From assembly GCF_001267925.1 (NCBI RefSeq), contig NZ_CP011409.1, forward strand, positions 3,658,001-3,722,000: DNA of 64,000 nt, given 5' to 3'. Positions 56,511-64,000 of this stretch are shown piece by piece; within the stretch, counting starts at the first letter, position 1, and each line of letters opens with the position of its first letter. The notes beneath the pieces were generated by a model. It was not told the origin of the DNA. It saw only the letters and a program-made list of their open reading frames with translations, and did no database searches. The translations under genes were made by a program, and so were the position numbers. This DNA comes from Herbaspirillum hiltneri N3 (lineage in GTDB: Bacteria > Pseudomonadota > Gammaproteobacteria > Burkholderiales > Burkholderiaceae_D).

Positions 56511-58061
56511 ATGACCACACAAAACGATAACGCCGCACAGCCACAGCAGCCGCCAGTAGATGAAAACGCCATCATCGCCGAACGCCGCGCCAAGCTCGGC
56601 GCGATCCGCGAACAGGGCGTCGCCTTCCCGAACGACTTCCGCCCCGAACACAACGCCGCCGCCCTGCATGCGCAATACGGCGAGCTCGACAACGAGGCGC
56701 TGGAAGCCAATCCGGTCAAGGTCTCGATCGCCGGCCGCATGATGTTGAAGCGCGTGATGGGCAAGGCTTCGTTCGCGACCTTGCAGGACGCATCGGGCCC
56801 GCGCGCCGATGGCCGCATGCAGCTCTACGTCACCAACGACGTCACCGGCGAAGCTGCACATGCCGCCTTCAAGCATTACGACCTGGGCGACATCCTCGGC
56901 GCCGAAGGCACGCTGTTCAAGACCAAGACCGGCGAACTGTCGGTCAAGGTGACCGGCCTGCGCCTGGTCACCAAGTCGCTGCGCCCGCTGCCGGACAAGT
57001 TCCACGGCCTGTCGGACCAGGAAACCAAGTACCGCCAGCGCTACGTCGACCTGATCATGAGTGAAGAAACGCGCCGCACCTTCAAGGCGCGCACCGCTGC
57101 GATGTCGTCGATCCGCCGCTTCATGGAAAAGAACGACTTCATGGAAGTCGAAACCCCGATGCTGCATACCATCCCCGGCGGCGCAGCAGCCAAACCGTTC
57201 ATCACGCATCACAATGCGCTGGACATGCAGATGTTCCTGCGCATCGCGCCCGAGCTGTACCTGAAGCGCCTGGTGGTCGGCGGCTTCAACCGTGTGTTCG
57301 AAGTCAACCGCAACTTCCGCAATGAAGGCGTCTCGCCGCGCCACAATCCGGAATTCACGATGATGGAATTCTATGCGGCCTACGTCGACTACCAATGGCT
57401 GATGAGCTTCACCGAACAGGTGATCCGCCAGGCGGCCATCGATGCGCACGGCACCGCGACGCTGACCTACCAGGGCCGCGAACTGGATCTGGCCAAGCCG
57501 TTCCAGCGCCTGACCATCACCGGCGCCATCAAGAAGTACGCGCCGGAATACACCGACGAGCAACTGGGCGACATCGAGTTCCTGCGCACCGCGCTCAAGA
57601 AGTTCGGCGTCAAGACCGACCAGGCTCCCCTGGCCAAGGCCGGTATCGGCGCGCTGCAACTGGCGCTGTTCGAAGAAACCGCTGAATCGCAATTGTGGGA
57701 ACCGACCTACATCATCGATTACCCGGTTGAAGTCTCGCCATTGGCGCGTGCCTCCGATACGGTGGCCGGCATCACCGAGCGTTTCGAGCTGTTTATCACC
57801 GGCCGTGAAATCGCCAACGGCTTCTCCGAGCTGAATGACGCCGAAGATCAGGCGGCGCGCTTCCAGGCGCAAGTCGCCGCGAAGGACGCAGGCGACGAAG
57901 AAGCCATGTATTACGACGCCGATTACATCCGCGCGCTCGAATACGGCATGCCGCCGGCCGGTGGCTGCGGCATCGGCATCGACCGCCTGATGATGCTGAT
58001 CACCGATTCGCCGAACATCCGCGACGTCATCCTGTTCCCGCATCTGCGCCGCGAAGACTGA
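56511..58061 (+). CDS. lysS: Lysyl-tRNA synthetase, class II
   Basis: LysS charges tRNA-Lys with lysine. The 516-residue protein has an N-terminal OB-fold anticodon-binding domain ([20 protein letters not shown]) and a class II catalytic core with motif 1 around [15 protein letters not shown], motif 2 [18 protein letters not shown] and motif 3 [12 protein letters not shown] Gln/Pro-rich start of about 18 residues precedes the first helix. prfB-lysS adjacency is conserved widely in proteobacteria. It is followed by a strong hairpin. Confidence 0.97.
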   Translation: MTTQNDNAAQPQQPPVDENAIIAERRAKLGAIREQGVAFPNDFRPEHNAAALHAQYGELDNEALEANPVKVSIAGRMMLKRVMGKASFATLQDASGPRADGRMQLYVTNDVTGEAAHAAFKHYDLGDILGAEGTLFKTKTGELSVKVTGLRLVTKSLRPLPDKFHGLSDQETKYRQRYVDLIMSEETRRTFKARTAAMSSIRRFMEKNDFMEVETPMLHTIPGGAAAKPFITHHNALDMQMFLRIAPELYLKRLVVGGFNRVFEVNRNFRNEGVSPRHNPEFTMMEFYAAYVDYQWLMSFTEQVIRQAAIDAHGTATLTYQGRELDLAKPFQRLTITGAIKKYAPEYTDEQLGDIEFLRTALKKFGVKTDQAPLAKAGIGALQLALFEETAESQLWEPTYIIDYPVEVSPLARASDTVAGITERFELFITGREIANGFSELNDAEDQAARFQAQVAAKDAGDEEAMYYDADYIRALEYGMPPAGGCGIGIDRLMMLITDSPNIRDVILFPHLRRED

Positions 58062-58092
58062 CCGAAAAGCCCTCTTCCAAGCCGGAAAAACA

Positions 58093-58132
58093 GACAAGTC
58101 GGAAAGCGCCTACAAGGCCTTTCCGGCTTGTC
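58093..58132 (+). terminator. Long hairpin after lysS, probable terminator
   Basis: gacaag-t-cggaaag pairs with ctttccg-g-cttgtc, with gcc/ggc extending the inner stem around a tacaa loop. An alternative pairing, caagccggaaa (from 58079) with tttccggcttg, competes for the same right arm. No T-run follows directly, so termination may be weak or the structure may have another role. Confidence 0.55.
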
Positions 58133-58239
58133 CTACATTGAGATACAAGTTTTTACAACTGACACACTATCCGTCTTTTTTCCCGATGGCTTGTACTCCA
58201 TAATCGCCTCACATCAACACCAATACGGAGAGGCCCATC

Positions 58240-58866
58240 ATGGAAGTCGTCAAATCACCCAGCCGCATTCATCCCCTTGTCGCCACCGCTGCTGTCGCGG
58301 TGACGCTGGTCAGTCTGGTTGGCGTCGCTGCCATCACCGGTCTGCTGCCGACATCGAACAGCAGCGTCGCGCCGCAGCAGGCCATGACGGATGCGACCAC
58401 CGCACCGCAATCGCCGCAACAGCTGCAGCAGGCGCAAAACAACCAGCAACCGGCGCCCAAGGCCAATTACGCCCAGCAAGCCCAACAAAACAGCAATAGC
58501 TACGGCAACCCTGCTCCGGCAGCGGTGGCGCGTTGCTCCAGCTGCGGCGAAGTGCAGGCTGTGCGCGCAATTCAGCACACGCCTAAAGCCAGTGGCGTAG
58601 GCATTGTGGCCGGCGCCGTGCTCGGCGGCGTACTGGGTAACCAGATCGGTAGCGGCAACGGCCGTACGCTCGCCACGGTCGCCGGCGCAGGCGCCGGTGG
58701 TTATGCCGGTAACGAAGTGGAAAAACACACCCGCACCACCACCAGCTATGTAGTCGACGTCCGTATGGAAAACGGCAGCGTCCGTTCCTTCCCGCAGTCG
58801 GGTGAAGGCTGGCGCGTCGGCGATCAGGTGCGCGTCGTGAACGGTCACCTGACCAGCCGCGGCTGA
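58240..58866 (+). CDS. Glycine-zipper 2TM (17-kDa antigen-like) envelope protein
   Basis: The 208-residue protein has an N-terminal membrane anchor (LVATAAVAVTLVSLVGVAAI, about 13-32), a Gln/Asn/Pro-rich linker to about 93, a CSSCGEV cysteine pair (99-105), and a glycine-zipper hairpin (GVGIVAGAVLGGVLGNQIGS) followed by AGAGAGGYAGNEVEKH. A beta-rich C-terminus ends VVNGHL. There is no lipobox, so it is a membrane-anchored periplasmic protein rather than a lipoprotein. It resembles SlyB/Rickettsia 17-kDa proteins, linked to envelope integrity. It is monocistronic with a terminator. Confidence 0.82.
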   Translation: MEVVKSPSRIHPLVATAAVAVTLVSLVGVAAITGLLPTSNSSVAPQQAMTDATTAPQSPQQLQQAQNNQQPAPKANYAQQAQQNSNSYGNPAPAAVARCSSCGEVQAVRAIQHTPKASGVGIVAGAVLGGVLGNQIGSGNGRTLATVAGAGAGGYAGNEVEKHTRTTTSYVVDVRMENGSVRSFPQSGEGWRVGDQVRVVNGHLTSRG

Positions 58867-58936
58867 TTGTTGACCGGCTGCATCGGGATGCAGCAACCTG
58901 CCGGATAGTACGTTCCGGTCTTGTTTTACAGTTGTT

Positions 58937-58974
58937 AAAAAGCCGTGTCTGCCCTGTGCCGACACGGCTTTTTT
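58937..58974 (+). terminator. Intrinsic terminator after the glycine-zipper gene
   Basis: aaaaagccgtgtc pairs with gacacggcttttt (13 bp) around an 11-base loop, and the T-run is on the plus strand. Confidence 0.92.
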
Positions 58975-59092
58975 ATGTCCTCGCTCATTACAAAACCGAA
59001 TAAGCATTCAACTATTTATGCGTTCACGCTCTATTACCGTGCTGCTAGACTGATCGCTACTTCATTCATTCTTTTCATTCATTCTTACTCCC

Positions 59093-60103
59093 GTGATTCG
59101 CATCGAGCATCTCCACAAAAACTATCAAGTTGCCAACCGGGACATCACCGCACTGACCGATATCAACCTGCATATCGACGCAGGTGAAATCTTCGGCGTC
59201 ATCGGCCGCTCAGGCGCCGGTAAAAGCACGCTGATCCGCACGCTCAACCTGCTCGAACGTCCGAGCTCGGGCAGCATCTTCATCGAAGGCGAAGACATCA
59301 CGCGTTTCGACGGCGCGCAGCTGCATGCATTGCGCCAGCGCGTTGGCATGATCTTCCAGCACTTCAACCTGCTCAACGCCAAAACCGTCGCCGCCAATAT
59401 CGACTGGCCGCTGAAGATCACCGGCAAGTACACGCGCGAACAACGGGCGGCGCGCGTCTCTGAATTGCTGGAGCTGGTCGGCCTGTCCGAACACCGCGAC
59501 AAGTATCCTGCGCAGTTGTCCGGCGGACAAAAGCAGCGTGTCGGCATTGCACGCGCATTGGCGAATTATCCGCACCTGCTGCTGTGCGATGAAGCCACGT
59601 CCGCACTCGATCCGGAAACCACGCAATCGATCCTGCGCCTGCTGCTCGACATCAACCGCAAGCTCGGCCTGACGATTGTGCTGATCACGCATGAGATGCA
59701 GGTGATACGCAGCATCTGCGACCGCGTCGCGGTGATAGACGACTCCCGCATCGTCGAAAGCGGCAAGGTCACCGACGTGTTCCTCCATCCCCGGCATGCC
59801 GTGACACAAAAGCTGGTCGCCGAAAGCCACACCTTCGAACAGCAGGACGGCATCGGCCTCGAACATATCAAAGGCAAGGTGGTGCGCCTGACGTTTGTCG
59901 GCGACATCACTTACCAGCCGATCCTGACCAACATCACCGCCGCCACGCAGGCGGTGATCACCATCCTGCAAGGCACGATTTCGCGCATCAAGGACATCCC
60001 TTACGGCCAGTTGCTGGTGGAGCTCAACGGCAGCGACGAAGACCTCGCCAAGGTGTTCGCGCATTTCGATCACTATCGGATTCATCACGAGGTGCTGGCA
60101 TGA
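59093..60103 (+). CDS. metN: Methionine ABC importer ATPase MetN
   Basis: The 336-residue ATPase of the MetNIQ D/L-methionine importer has Walker A GRSGAGKST (38-46), Q-loop IFQHFNLL, signature LSGGQKQR and Walker B LLLCDEATSALD. A C-terminal NIL (ACT-like) domain begins near 265, where methionine binds for transinhibition. The start is GTG at 59093. The stop overlaps metI (ATGA). The leader contains repeated cattcatt words, but no SAM riboswitch that I recognise. Confidence 0.95.
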   Translation: MIRIEHLHKNYQVANRDITALTDINLHIDAGEIFGVIGRSGAGKSTLIRTLNLLERPSSGSIFIEGEDITRFDGAQLHALRQRVGMIFQHFNLLNAKTVAANIDWPLKITGKYTREQRAARVSELLELVGLSEHRDKYPAQLSGGQKQRVGIARALANYPHLLLCDEATSALDPETTQSILRLLLDINRKLGLTIVLITHEMQVIRSICDRVAVIDDSRIVESGKVTDVFLHPRHAVTQKLVAESHTFEQQDGIGLEHIKGKVVRLTFVGDITYQPILTNITAATQAVITILQGTISRIKDIPYGQLLVELNGSDEDLAKVFAHFDHYRIHHEVLA

Positions 60104-60762
60104 TCGACTTCTCCGTCATCGACTGGGGCGACATCGGCCAGGCCACGCTGGAGACGCTGGCAATGACCGGCTTGTCGCTGTTCTTCACCGTGCTGATCGG
60201 ACTGCCGCTGGGCATCCTGCTGTTTCTCACCGCGCGCAAGCAATTGCTGGCGCAACGCGGGATATATCTGGTGCTGTCGCTGGCGGTCAACGTGCTGCGC
60301 TCGGTGCCGTTCCTGATCCTGCTGATCGTGATGATTCCGATCACCTTGCTGTTGGTCGGCACCTCGCTGGGCGTCGAAGGTTCCATTCCGCCGCTGGTGA
60401 TCGGCACCGCGCCCTTCTTTGCGCGCCTAGTCGAAAACGTCTTGCGCGAAATCGACCGCGGCGTGCTCGAAGCCTGCCAGGCCATGGGCGCCAAAACACA
60501 CCAGATCATTTTCGGCGCGCTGCTGCCGGAAGCCTTGCCCGGCCTGCTGGCCGCCGTCACGATCACCGCCATCACGCTGATGTCCTACGCCGCCATGTCC
60601 GGCGTCATCGGCGGCGGCGGCCTGGGCGACCTGGCCATCCGCTACGGCTATCAACGATTCCAGACCGAGGTGATGATCGTCACCGTCGCGGTCCTGGTAG
60701 TACTGGTGCAGTTACTGCAGTTCTTCGGCGATCGTCTGGTCCTGCATTTCACACGTAAATAA
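60100..60762 (+). CDS. metI: Methionine ABC importer permease MetI
   Basis: The 220-residue permease has five membrane helices and the EAA loop EACQAMGAKTHQIIFGALLPE near 125-145. It forms the homodimeric channel of MetNIQ. A GGGGLGDLAIRYGYQRF segment near the C-terminus is typical of MetI. Its start overlaps the metN stop, and metQ begins 14 bp after its own stop behind a strong AAAGGAG site. Length and topology agree with E. coli MetI (217 residues). Confidence 0.94.
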   Translation: MIDFSVIDWGDIGQATLETLAMTGLSLFFTVLIGLPLGILLFLTARKQLLAQRGIYLVLSLAVNVLRSVPFLILLIVMIPITLLLVGTSLGVEGSIPPLVIGTAPFFARLVENVLREIDRGVLEACQAMGAKTHQIIFGALLPEALPGLLAAVTITAITLMSYAAMSGVIGGGGLGDLAIRYGYQRFQTEVMIVTVAVLVVLVQLLQFFGDRLVLHFTRK

Positions 60763-60776
60763 AAAAGGAGTAATAC

Positions 60777-61565
60777 ATGTCACGCAAATTGTCTCTTCTG
60801 CTCGCCACATCCCTGACCCTGTTCGCCGCCGCAGCACAAGCCGCCGACAAGCTGGTCATCGCCGCCACGCCGGTGCCGCATGCCGAGATCCTCGAATTCA
60901 TCAAGCCGACGCTGGCCAAGGAAGGCGTCGACCTGCAGGTGAAAGTGTTCACCGACTACGTGCAACCTGCCGCCCAAACCAACGAAAAGCAAGTCGACGG
61001 CAACTTCTTCCTGCACCAGCCTTACCTGGATGAATTCAAGAAGAGCCACAAGAACGACATTGAAGTACCGGTGACCAAGGTCCACGTCGAACCGTTTGCC
61101 GCGTACTCCCAAAAATACAAGAAGACCGCCGACATCCCGAATGGCGCCACCATCGCCATCCCCAACGATCCGTCCAACTCCGGCCGCGCCCTGCTGCTGC
61201 TGGCCCGCAACGGCCTGATCAAACTGAAGGATGCGAGCAGCATCTCGGCCACGCAAAAAGACATCACCGACAATCCGAAGAAACTGAAATTCCGCGAGCT
61301 TGAAGCTGCAACGCTGCCGCGCGTGCTGAACCAGGTGGATGTCGCGCTGATCAACACCAACTATGCGATCGAAGCCAAGCTCAATCCGGTCAAGGATTCG
61401 CTGTTCATCGAAGATGCCAACTCGCCTTACGCCAACCTGCTGGTCGCGCGCACGGACAACAAGGACAGCGCCGCCATCAAGAAACTGGCTGCCGCCCTGA
61501 ACTCGCCTGCCGTGAAGAAATTCATCGAGGAAAAATACAAAGGTGCGGTGGTGCCGGCGTTCTGA
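60777..61565 (+). CDS. metQ: Methionine-binding protein MetQ
   Basis: The 262-residue periplasmic NlpA/MetQ-family binding protein has a Sec signal MSRKLSLLLATSLTLFAAAAQA without a lipobox cysteine, so unlike E. coli MetQ it is not lipidated. Family segments are LVIAATPVPHAEIL, VFTDYVQPA, NFFLHQPYLDEF and AIPNDPSNSGRALLLL. The order metN-metI-metQ is standard. A strong terminator follows 25 bp after the stop. Confidence 0.95.
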   Translation: MSRKLSLLLATSLTLFAAAAQAADKLVIAATPVPHAEILEFIKPTLAKEGVDLQVKVFTDYVQPAAQTNEKQVDGNFFLHQPYLDEFKKSHKNDIEVPVTKVHVEPFAAYSQKYKKTADIPNGATIAIPNDPSNSGRALLLLARNGLIKLKDASSISATQKDITDNPKKLKFRELEAATLPRVLNQVDVALINTNYAIEAKLNPVKDSLFIEDANSPYANLLVARTDNKDSAAIKKLAAALNSPAVKKFIEEKYKGAVVPAF

Positions 61566-61587
61566 TCGAGCCTTCTGCAAAGCCTGA

Positions 61588-61618
61588 TGAAAAAGCCCGG
61601 CATGCCGGGCTTTTTTTA
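61588..61618 (+). terminator. Intrinsic terminator of metNIQ
   Basis: A perfect 18-bp palindrome, agcccggcatgccgggct, is flanked by A's and followed by seven T's. Confidence 0.93.
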
Positions 61619-61766
61619 TGCAGAATTAATTTGCGTGTTCGATCGAATTATTTTTATTAATCTGTTTCTTTTCAATGCTGAGGAATATCACGGGACTTCT
61701 GCGCTTGAATCTCGACAACATGCATCATAAGATCAGCCGGTGTTGTTGCAGGAAAGACCGTCCCAC

Positions 61767-62717
61767 ATGAACTACGCTCCCTTGTTCTCTTCCCCGGCGT
61801 CAACCGCCCGATTGCGCTTCAACCGATTATTCCCTTTCCTTTTTCTTGTCATCCTGCTCAGCACGCTTGCAGCAACCGCCTCCGCCCGCGACACCATCAA
61901 GAAGATCCGCGAAACCAGAACCATCGTCCTGTCGTTCATGGGAAGCGTGGACAATCTGTCGCCATTCGTGGTGATCGAGCCGGATGGCGAAGTCAGCGGC
62001 TATACCGTCGAACTCTGCCGCAAGATCATCCAGGGCATCCGCCAGGAACTGCGCATGCCGGACATCAAGATCCAGTACCTGCCCGTCAATGCCTCATCCC
62101 GTTTCACAGCATTGCTCGACAACCGCGCCGACCTGGAATGCAGCGTCAGCACCAACAACGCCGAACGCCGCAAGAAATTCGCCTTCACCATCCCGCATTT
62201 CTTCACCAGCGTGCGCATGCTGGTGAAAGCCGGATCCTCCATCAAGAACTGGAATGACCTGCGCAACAAACGCGTGGTGACCACACGCGCCACGGCGATG
62301 ATTGATGTGATCAACAAGCGCAGCAACATTCGCTACCTCGACCTGACTGTGGTTGAACGGGATGGCGACCGGGAGTGTTTTTCGATGCTGGAGCACGGCA
62401 TGGCCGACGCCTTCATCATGGATGAGATATTGCTATACGGCGCACGCGAGAATGCCGTCGATCCCGAGAAATTCGCCATCGTCGGTACACCGCTGTCGGT
62501 GGAACCCTACGCCATCATGCTGCGCAACGACGATCCGGAATTCAAGAAAATGGTCGACCGGCAAATGGCCAGACTGGCCAACAGCGGAGAAATCTACCGT
62601 CTCTATAATCGCTGGTTCATGCAACCGATCGGCCCCGACAAGCGCTCGCTGGACATGCCGATGAGTTATATCCTGCGCGACTCGCTGCGCTATCCGACGG
62701 ACAAGATCACCAATTGA
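61767..62717 (+). CDS. Periplasmic amino-acid-type solute-binding protein (SBP_bac_3)
   Basis: From the ATG at 61767 (AGGAAAG ten bases upstream) the product is 316 residues. A signal helix (FLFLVILLSTLAATASA, about 33-49) follows a basic start. The body has the type II binding-protein pattern of the GltI/DEBP-like subgroup: GEVSGYTVELCRKII, NNAERRKKFAFTIPHF and EPYAIMLRNDDPEFKKMVD. A glutamate/aspartate-type ligand is likely but unproven. No permease or ATPase is adjacent, so it is an orphan binding protein that may serve a distant transporter or a receptor. Confidence 0.85.
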   Translation: MNYAPLFSSPASTARLRFNRLFPFLFLVILLSTLAATASARDTIKKIRETRTIVLSFMGSVDNLSPFVVIEPDGEVSGYTVELCRKIIQGIRQELRMPDIKIQYLPVNASSRFTALLDNRADLECSVSTNNAERRKKFAFTIPHFFTSVRMLVKAGSSIKNWNDLRNKRVVTTRATAMIDVINKRSNIRYLDLTVVERDGDRECFSMLEHGMADAFIMDEILLYGARENAVDPEKFAIVGTPLSVEPYAIMLRNDDPEFKKMVDRQMARLANSGEIYRLYNRWFMQPIGPDKRSLDMPMSYILRDSLRYPTDKITN

Positions 62718-62857
62718 CTTCATGGCGCCTGCCGCCAATGCTTCCGCTATCCACGGATGACAGGCGCAGCATGCATGGGGGGTTATCGCTGGAACGAACG
62801 CAGCTCGCAAGACGAATCGGCAAGTGCCTGAAAGCGCAAGGAATGACGAGGATGAGG

Positions 62858-62934
62858 TGGCCTGCCCTAAGGGAATCGAACCCCTAACCTATGGCTTAGA
62901 AGGCCATTGCTCTATCCGGTTGAGCTAAGGGCAG
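62858..62934 (-). tRNA. tRNA-Arg (anticodon UCU)
   Basis: A complete cloverleaf lies on the minus strand: acceptor CTGCCCT with AGGGCAG, D-arm GCTC...GAGC, anticodon arm ATGGC-CTTCTAA-GCCAT with TCT at 62900-62898, T-arm AGGGG-TTCGATT-CCCTT, discriminator G and encoded CCA (62860-62858). It decodes AGA and possibly AGG. Confidence 0.96.
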
Positions 62935-62986
62935 ATCGGGGAATCAAGCAGAAATGACGGCGCTTGAAATCGTCTTCGGAAATGAA

Positions 62987-63012
62987 AACGGGCTGTCTTT
63001 CGACAGCCCGTT
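62987..63012 (-). terminator. Terminator downstream of the tRNA-Pro 3' end
   Basis: acgggctgtc pairs with gacagcccgt around a tttc loop, and the minus strand ends in TTTTC. It lies directly after the tRNA-Pro 3' fragment, as expected for the ancestral tRNA gene's own terminator. Confidence 0.8.
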
Positions 63013-63013
63013 T

Positions 63014-63076
63014 ATGTGTGGTCGGAGTACAAGGATTCGAACCTTGGCCCCCTTGGTCCCAAACCAGACCACACAT
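63014..63076. repeat. 10-bp inverted repeat enclosing the tRNA-Pro remnant
   Basis: atgtgtggtc (63014-63023) and gaccacacat (63067-63076) are perfect reverse complements bracketing the fragment. A transcript from the minus strand could close with a 10-bp stem carrying the anticodon-like and T-like hairpins. Confidence 0.8.
63019..63067 (-). other. tRNA-Pro (UGG) 3'-half, probable attachment site of a genomic island
   Basis: On the minus strand the segment has an anticodon loop TTTGGGA (TGG), a T-arm CAAGG-TTCGAAT-CCTTG, the 3' acceptor strand TACTCCG, discriminator A and CCA (63021-63019). The 5' half (acceptor strand, D-arm) is absent, and upstream sequence turns AT-rich. The anticodon stem also fails to pair fully (TCTGG with CCAAG). 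A 3' fragment of a tRNA followed by foreign-looking DNA is the hallmark of an att site left by a tyrosine integrase; the whole tRNA-Pro would lie beyond the right edge. Confidence 0.75.
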
Positions 63077-63321
63077 TTTAGTGTCTTTATAAATCAAAGA
63101 CTTGACTCTGTCCGTTTCAAGATTATAGCAGAGTTGTACCTATGACGGCACAGGAGAGTCGCGCAAAAGTCGCTCAATCTCGAATTTAGATCAGTCAGAT
63201 TTTGACATCAATCATTGAATAGAAGGGGGGGGCCCACTCTCCCAACGGGAGTCGGTAGTGTTCTCTCAAAATTGAAAAAGCCCACACGAGGTGGGCTCTT
63301 TTTGTCGTTTAATATGTGACG
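63077..63321. other. Non-coding island edge
   Basis: 245 bp of lower-GC DNA without a gene. It contains gtcttt/aaagac and gagtcgc/gtcgctc-type short inverted repeats and a run of eight G's (63225-63232). The methyltransferase terminator is at its right end. Such sequences can hold integrase arm sites, but none can be proven here. Confidence 0.45.
63274..63303 (-). terminator. Terminator of the methyltransferase gene
   Basis: agcccac (63279-63285) pairs with gtgggct (63291-63297) around acgag, and the minus strand continues cttttt. Confidence 0.85.
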
Positions 63322-64000
63322 CTAAAAAGGCTTGTAAGCGAGATACATTCTAAGTGGAAAAGCGTTGTTTTCCTTTAGGCGGTCTTCGGCTTGATCAAGC
63401 AGCCATCGCTCATCAATCACGCGGAATCCCGCGTTCGTCAGTCGATCCTTGAAATCCGCACCGTAGTGGCGAACGTGACCGTGGTGAGTTTCGTCTGGTA
63501 TTTCCCATTCACATGTCTTCGCTAACTGCATGCTCTGAGGCACAGACACACTCAAAACACCTCCCGGAACCAGAACCCGAAATAGCTCCGACATCGCCGT
63601 TGCATCATCAAGAACATGCTCTAGGACCCGATGGCAAATAATCACATGAAACTGAGTCTTCAATGTAATATTTGTCAGATCTTGGTTCGTGTCGACGTCA
63701 TCGCCCACAATATTTGACGTCATATATTCGATCGACGCATCAGAACGAATTGACTGAATCCATTCCCGCAGCTCCTCCTCCGGGCTGAAATGAAGGATAC
63801 GCTTGCCGCGTAGTAGGTGGTCATGATTCTGAAAAAAGTACTTCAATGCGCTGCCCCGTGAAACGTGCGGCCAGGAGCCCGTCACTAAATTAGCCCCGTA
63901 GGCAGCATCCGAAACCGCCAAGGCATTCTCCAAACTATCCCGCAGTTCGGTCTCGCGCAGCACCTTGCTGCGATCAGGGATCCCATTTCGAAGATCGCTC
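63322..64000 (-). CDS. SAM-dependent methyltransferase, 5' end beyond the window
   Basis: A GTG at 63963 would give 213 residues, but the frame stays open to the window edge without a stop (…RNGIPDRSKV), so the gene probably begins outside. It has a class I methyltransferase fold: motif I region GKRILHFSPEEELREW, an acidic post-I segment and FHVIICHRVLEHVLDD followed by VLVPGGVLSVSVP (Methyltransf_11-type). The acceptor is unknown; similar proteins occur in surface-glycan clusters. Composition is lower in GC than the core genome, consistent with the genomic island starting at the tRNA-Pro remnant. Confidence 0.8.
   Translation of the reverse strand, partial: SDLRNGIPDRSKVLRETELRDSLENALAVSDAAYGANLVTGSWPHVSRGSALKYFFQNHDHLLRGKRILHFSPEEELREWIQSIRSDASIEYMTSNIVGDDVDTNQDLTNITLKTQFHVIICHRVLEHVLDDATAMSELFRVLVPGGVLSVSVPQSMQLAKTCEWEIPDETHHGHVRHYGADFKDRLTNAGFRVIDERWLLDQAEDRLKENNAFPLRMYLAYKPF

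Noticed and set aside
59030..59092. SAM riboswitch before metN
   Set aside because: The leader is short, AT-rich and made of cattcatt repeats; it lacks the conserved helices of SAM-I or SAM-II.
63019..63095. Complete tRNA-Pro gene
   Set aside because: No 5' acceptor strand (a CGGAGT-like match) or D-arm can be found upstream on the minus strand; only the 3' half is present.

Overview
The window reads as chromosomal DNA of a GC-rich betaproteobacterium, most likely Burkholderiales/Oxalobacteraceae (Herbaspirillum-like). This is inferred from the protein families, the rpsO-pnp, prfB-lysS and lolC/tatD/comEC neighbourhoods and base composition; no database search was possible. Most of it is ordinary core genome with short intergenic gaps, translational overlaps (ATGA) and clear intrinsic terminators. 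About 48 genes are supported, plus one complete tRNA-Arg and a tRNA-Pro remnant.

Layout. 1-3.8 kb: a 5-oxoproline (pyroglutamate) module with pxpA, DUF969, DUF979 and DUF2891. 3.8-8.3 kb, minus strand: type II NADH dehydrogenase, then rpsO and pnp. 8.3-10.8 kb: a two-repeat BamE/OmlA-like lipoprotein, an apparently intact IS3-family element and an orphan GspG-like pseudopilin. 10.8-21.1 kb: a glycerol regulon, divergent glpR and glpD followed by the ABC importer glpSTPQUV and glpK. 21.2-26.4 kb: an autotransporter, cyaY, lptM, lysA and an alkyladenine DNA glycosylase. 26.5-31.8 kb: a sodium:solute symporter, then otsB, a GH15 glycosidase and a truncated otsA. 31.8-41.6 kb, mainly minus strand: a 38-codon pyrG stub, an alpha/beta hydrolase, comEC, tatD, argE, a chemoreceptor and lolD-lolC. 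41.8-47.7 kb: an RpfE-type protein, recJ, and a membrane-anchored TAXI-type binding protein overlapping a diguanylate cyclase. 47.7-55.2 kb: an orphan RND pump, a GlxA-type AraC regulator, a lipoprotein and a PhoX-type phosphatase behind tandem Pho boxes. 55.3-62.7 kb: prfB with its programmed frameshift, lysS, a glycine-zipper protein, metNIQ and a periplasmic binding protein. 62.8-64 kb: tRNA-Arg, then a tRNA-Pro 3' fragment that looks like an attachment site, followed by less GC-rich DNA with a methyltransferase running off the end.

The most striking points are these. (1) At about 31,759 otsA and pyrG are both broken and joined head to head with no mobile element, so the join is either a real rearrangement breakpoint or an assembly chimera. 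(2) The tRNA-Pro 3' half at about 63,019-63,067 marks a probable genomic-island edge and is enclosed by a 10-bp inverted repeat. (3) The two glycerol-importer ATPases carry complementary defects that all fall in the same composite ATP site. (4) A doubly membrane-anchored TAXI binding protein without TRAP permease subunits is translationally coupled to a diguanylate cyclase, suggesting a ligand-sensing c-di-GMP module.

Regulation visible in sequence includes overlapping divergent promoters between rpsO and the BamE-like gene, an inverted repeat overlapping the glpD promoter, Pho boxes before phoX, and the RF2 autoregulatory frameshift.
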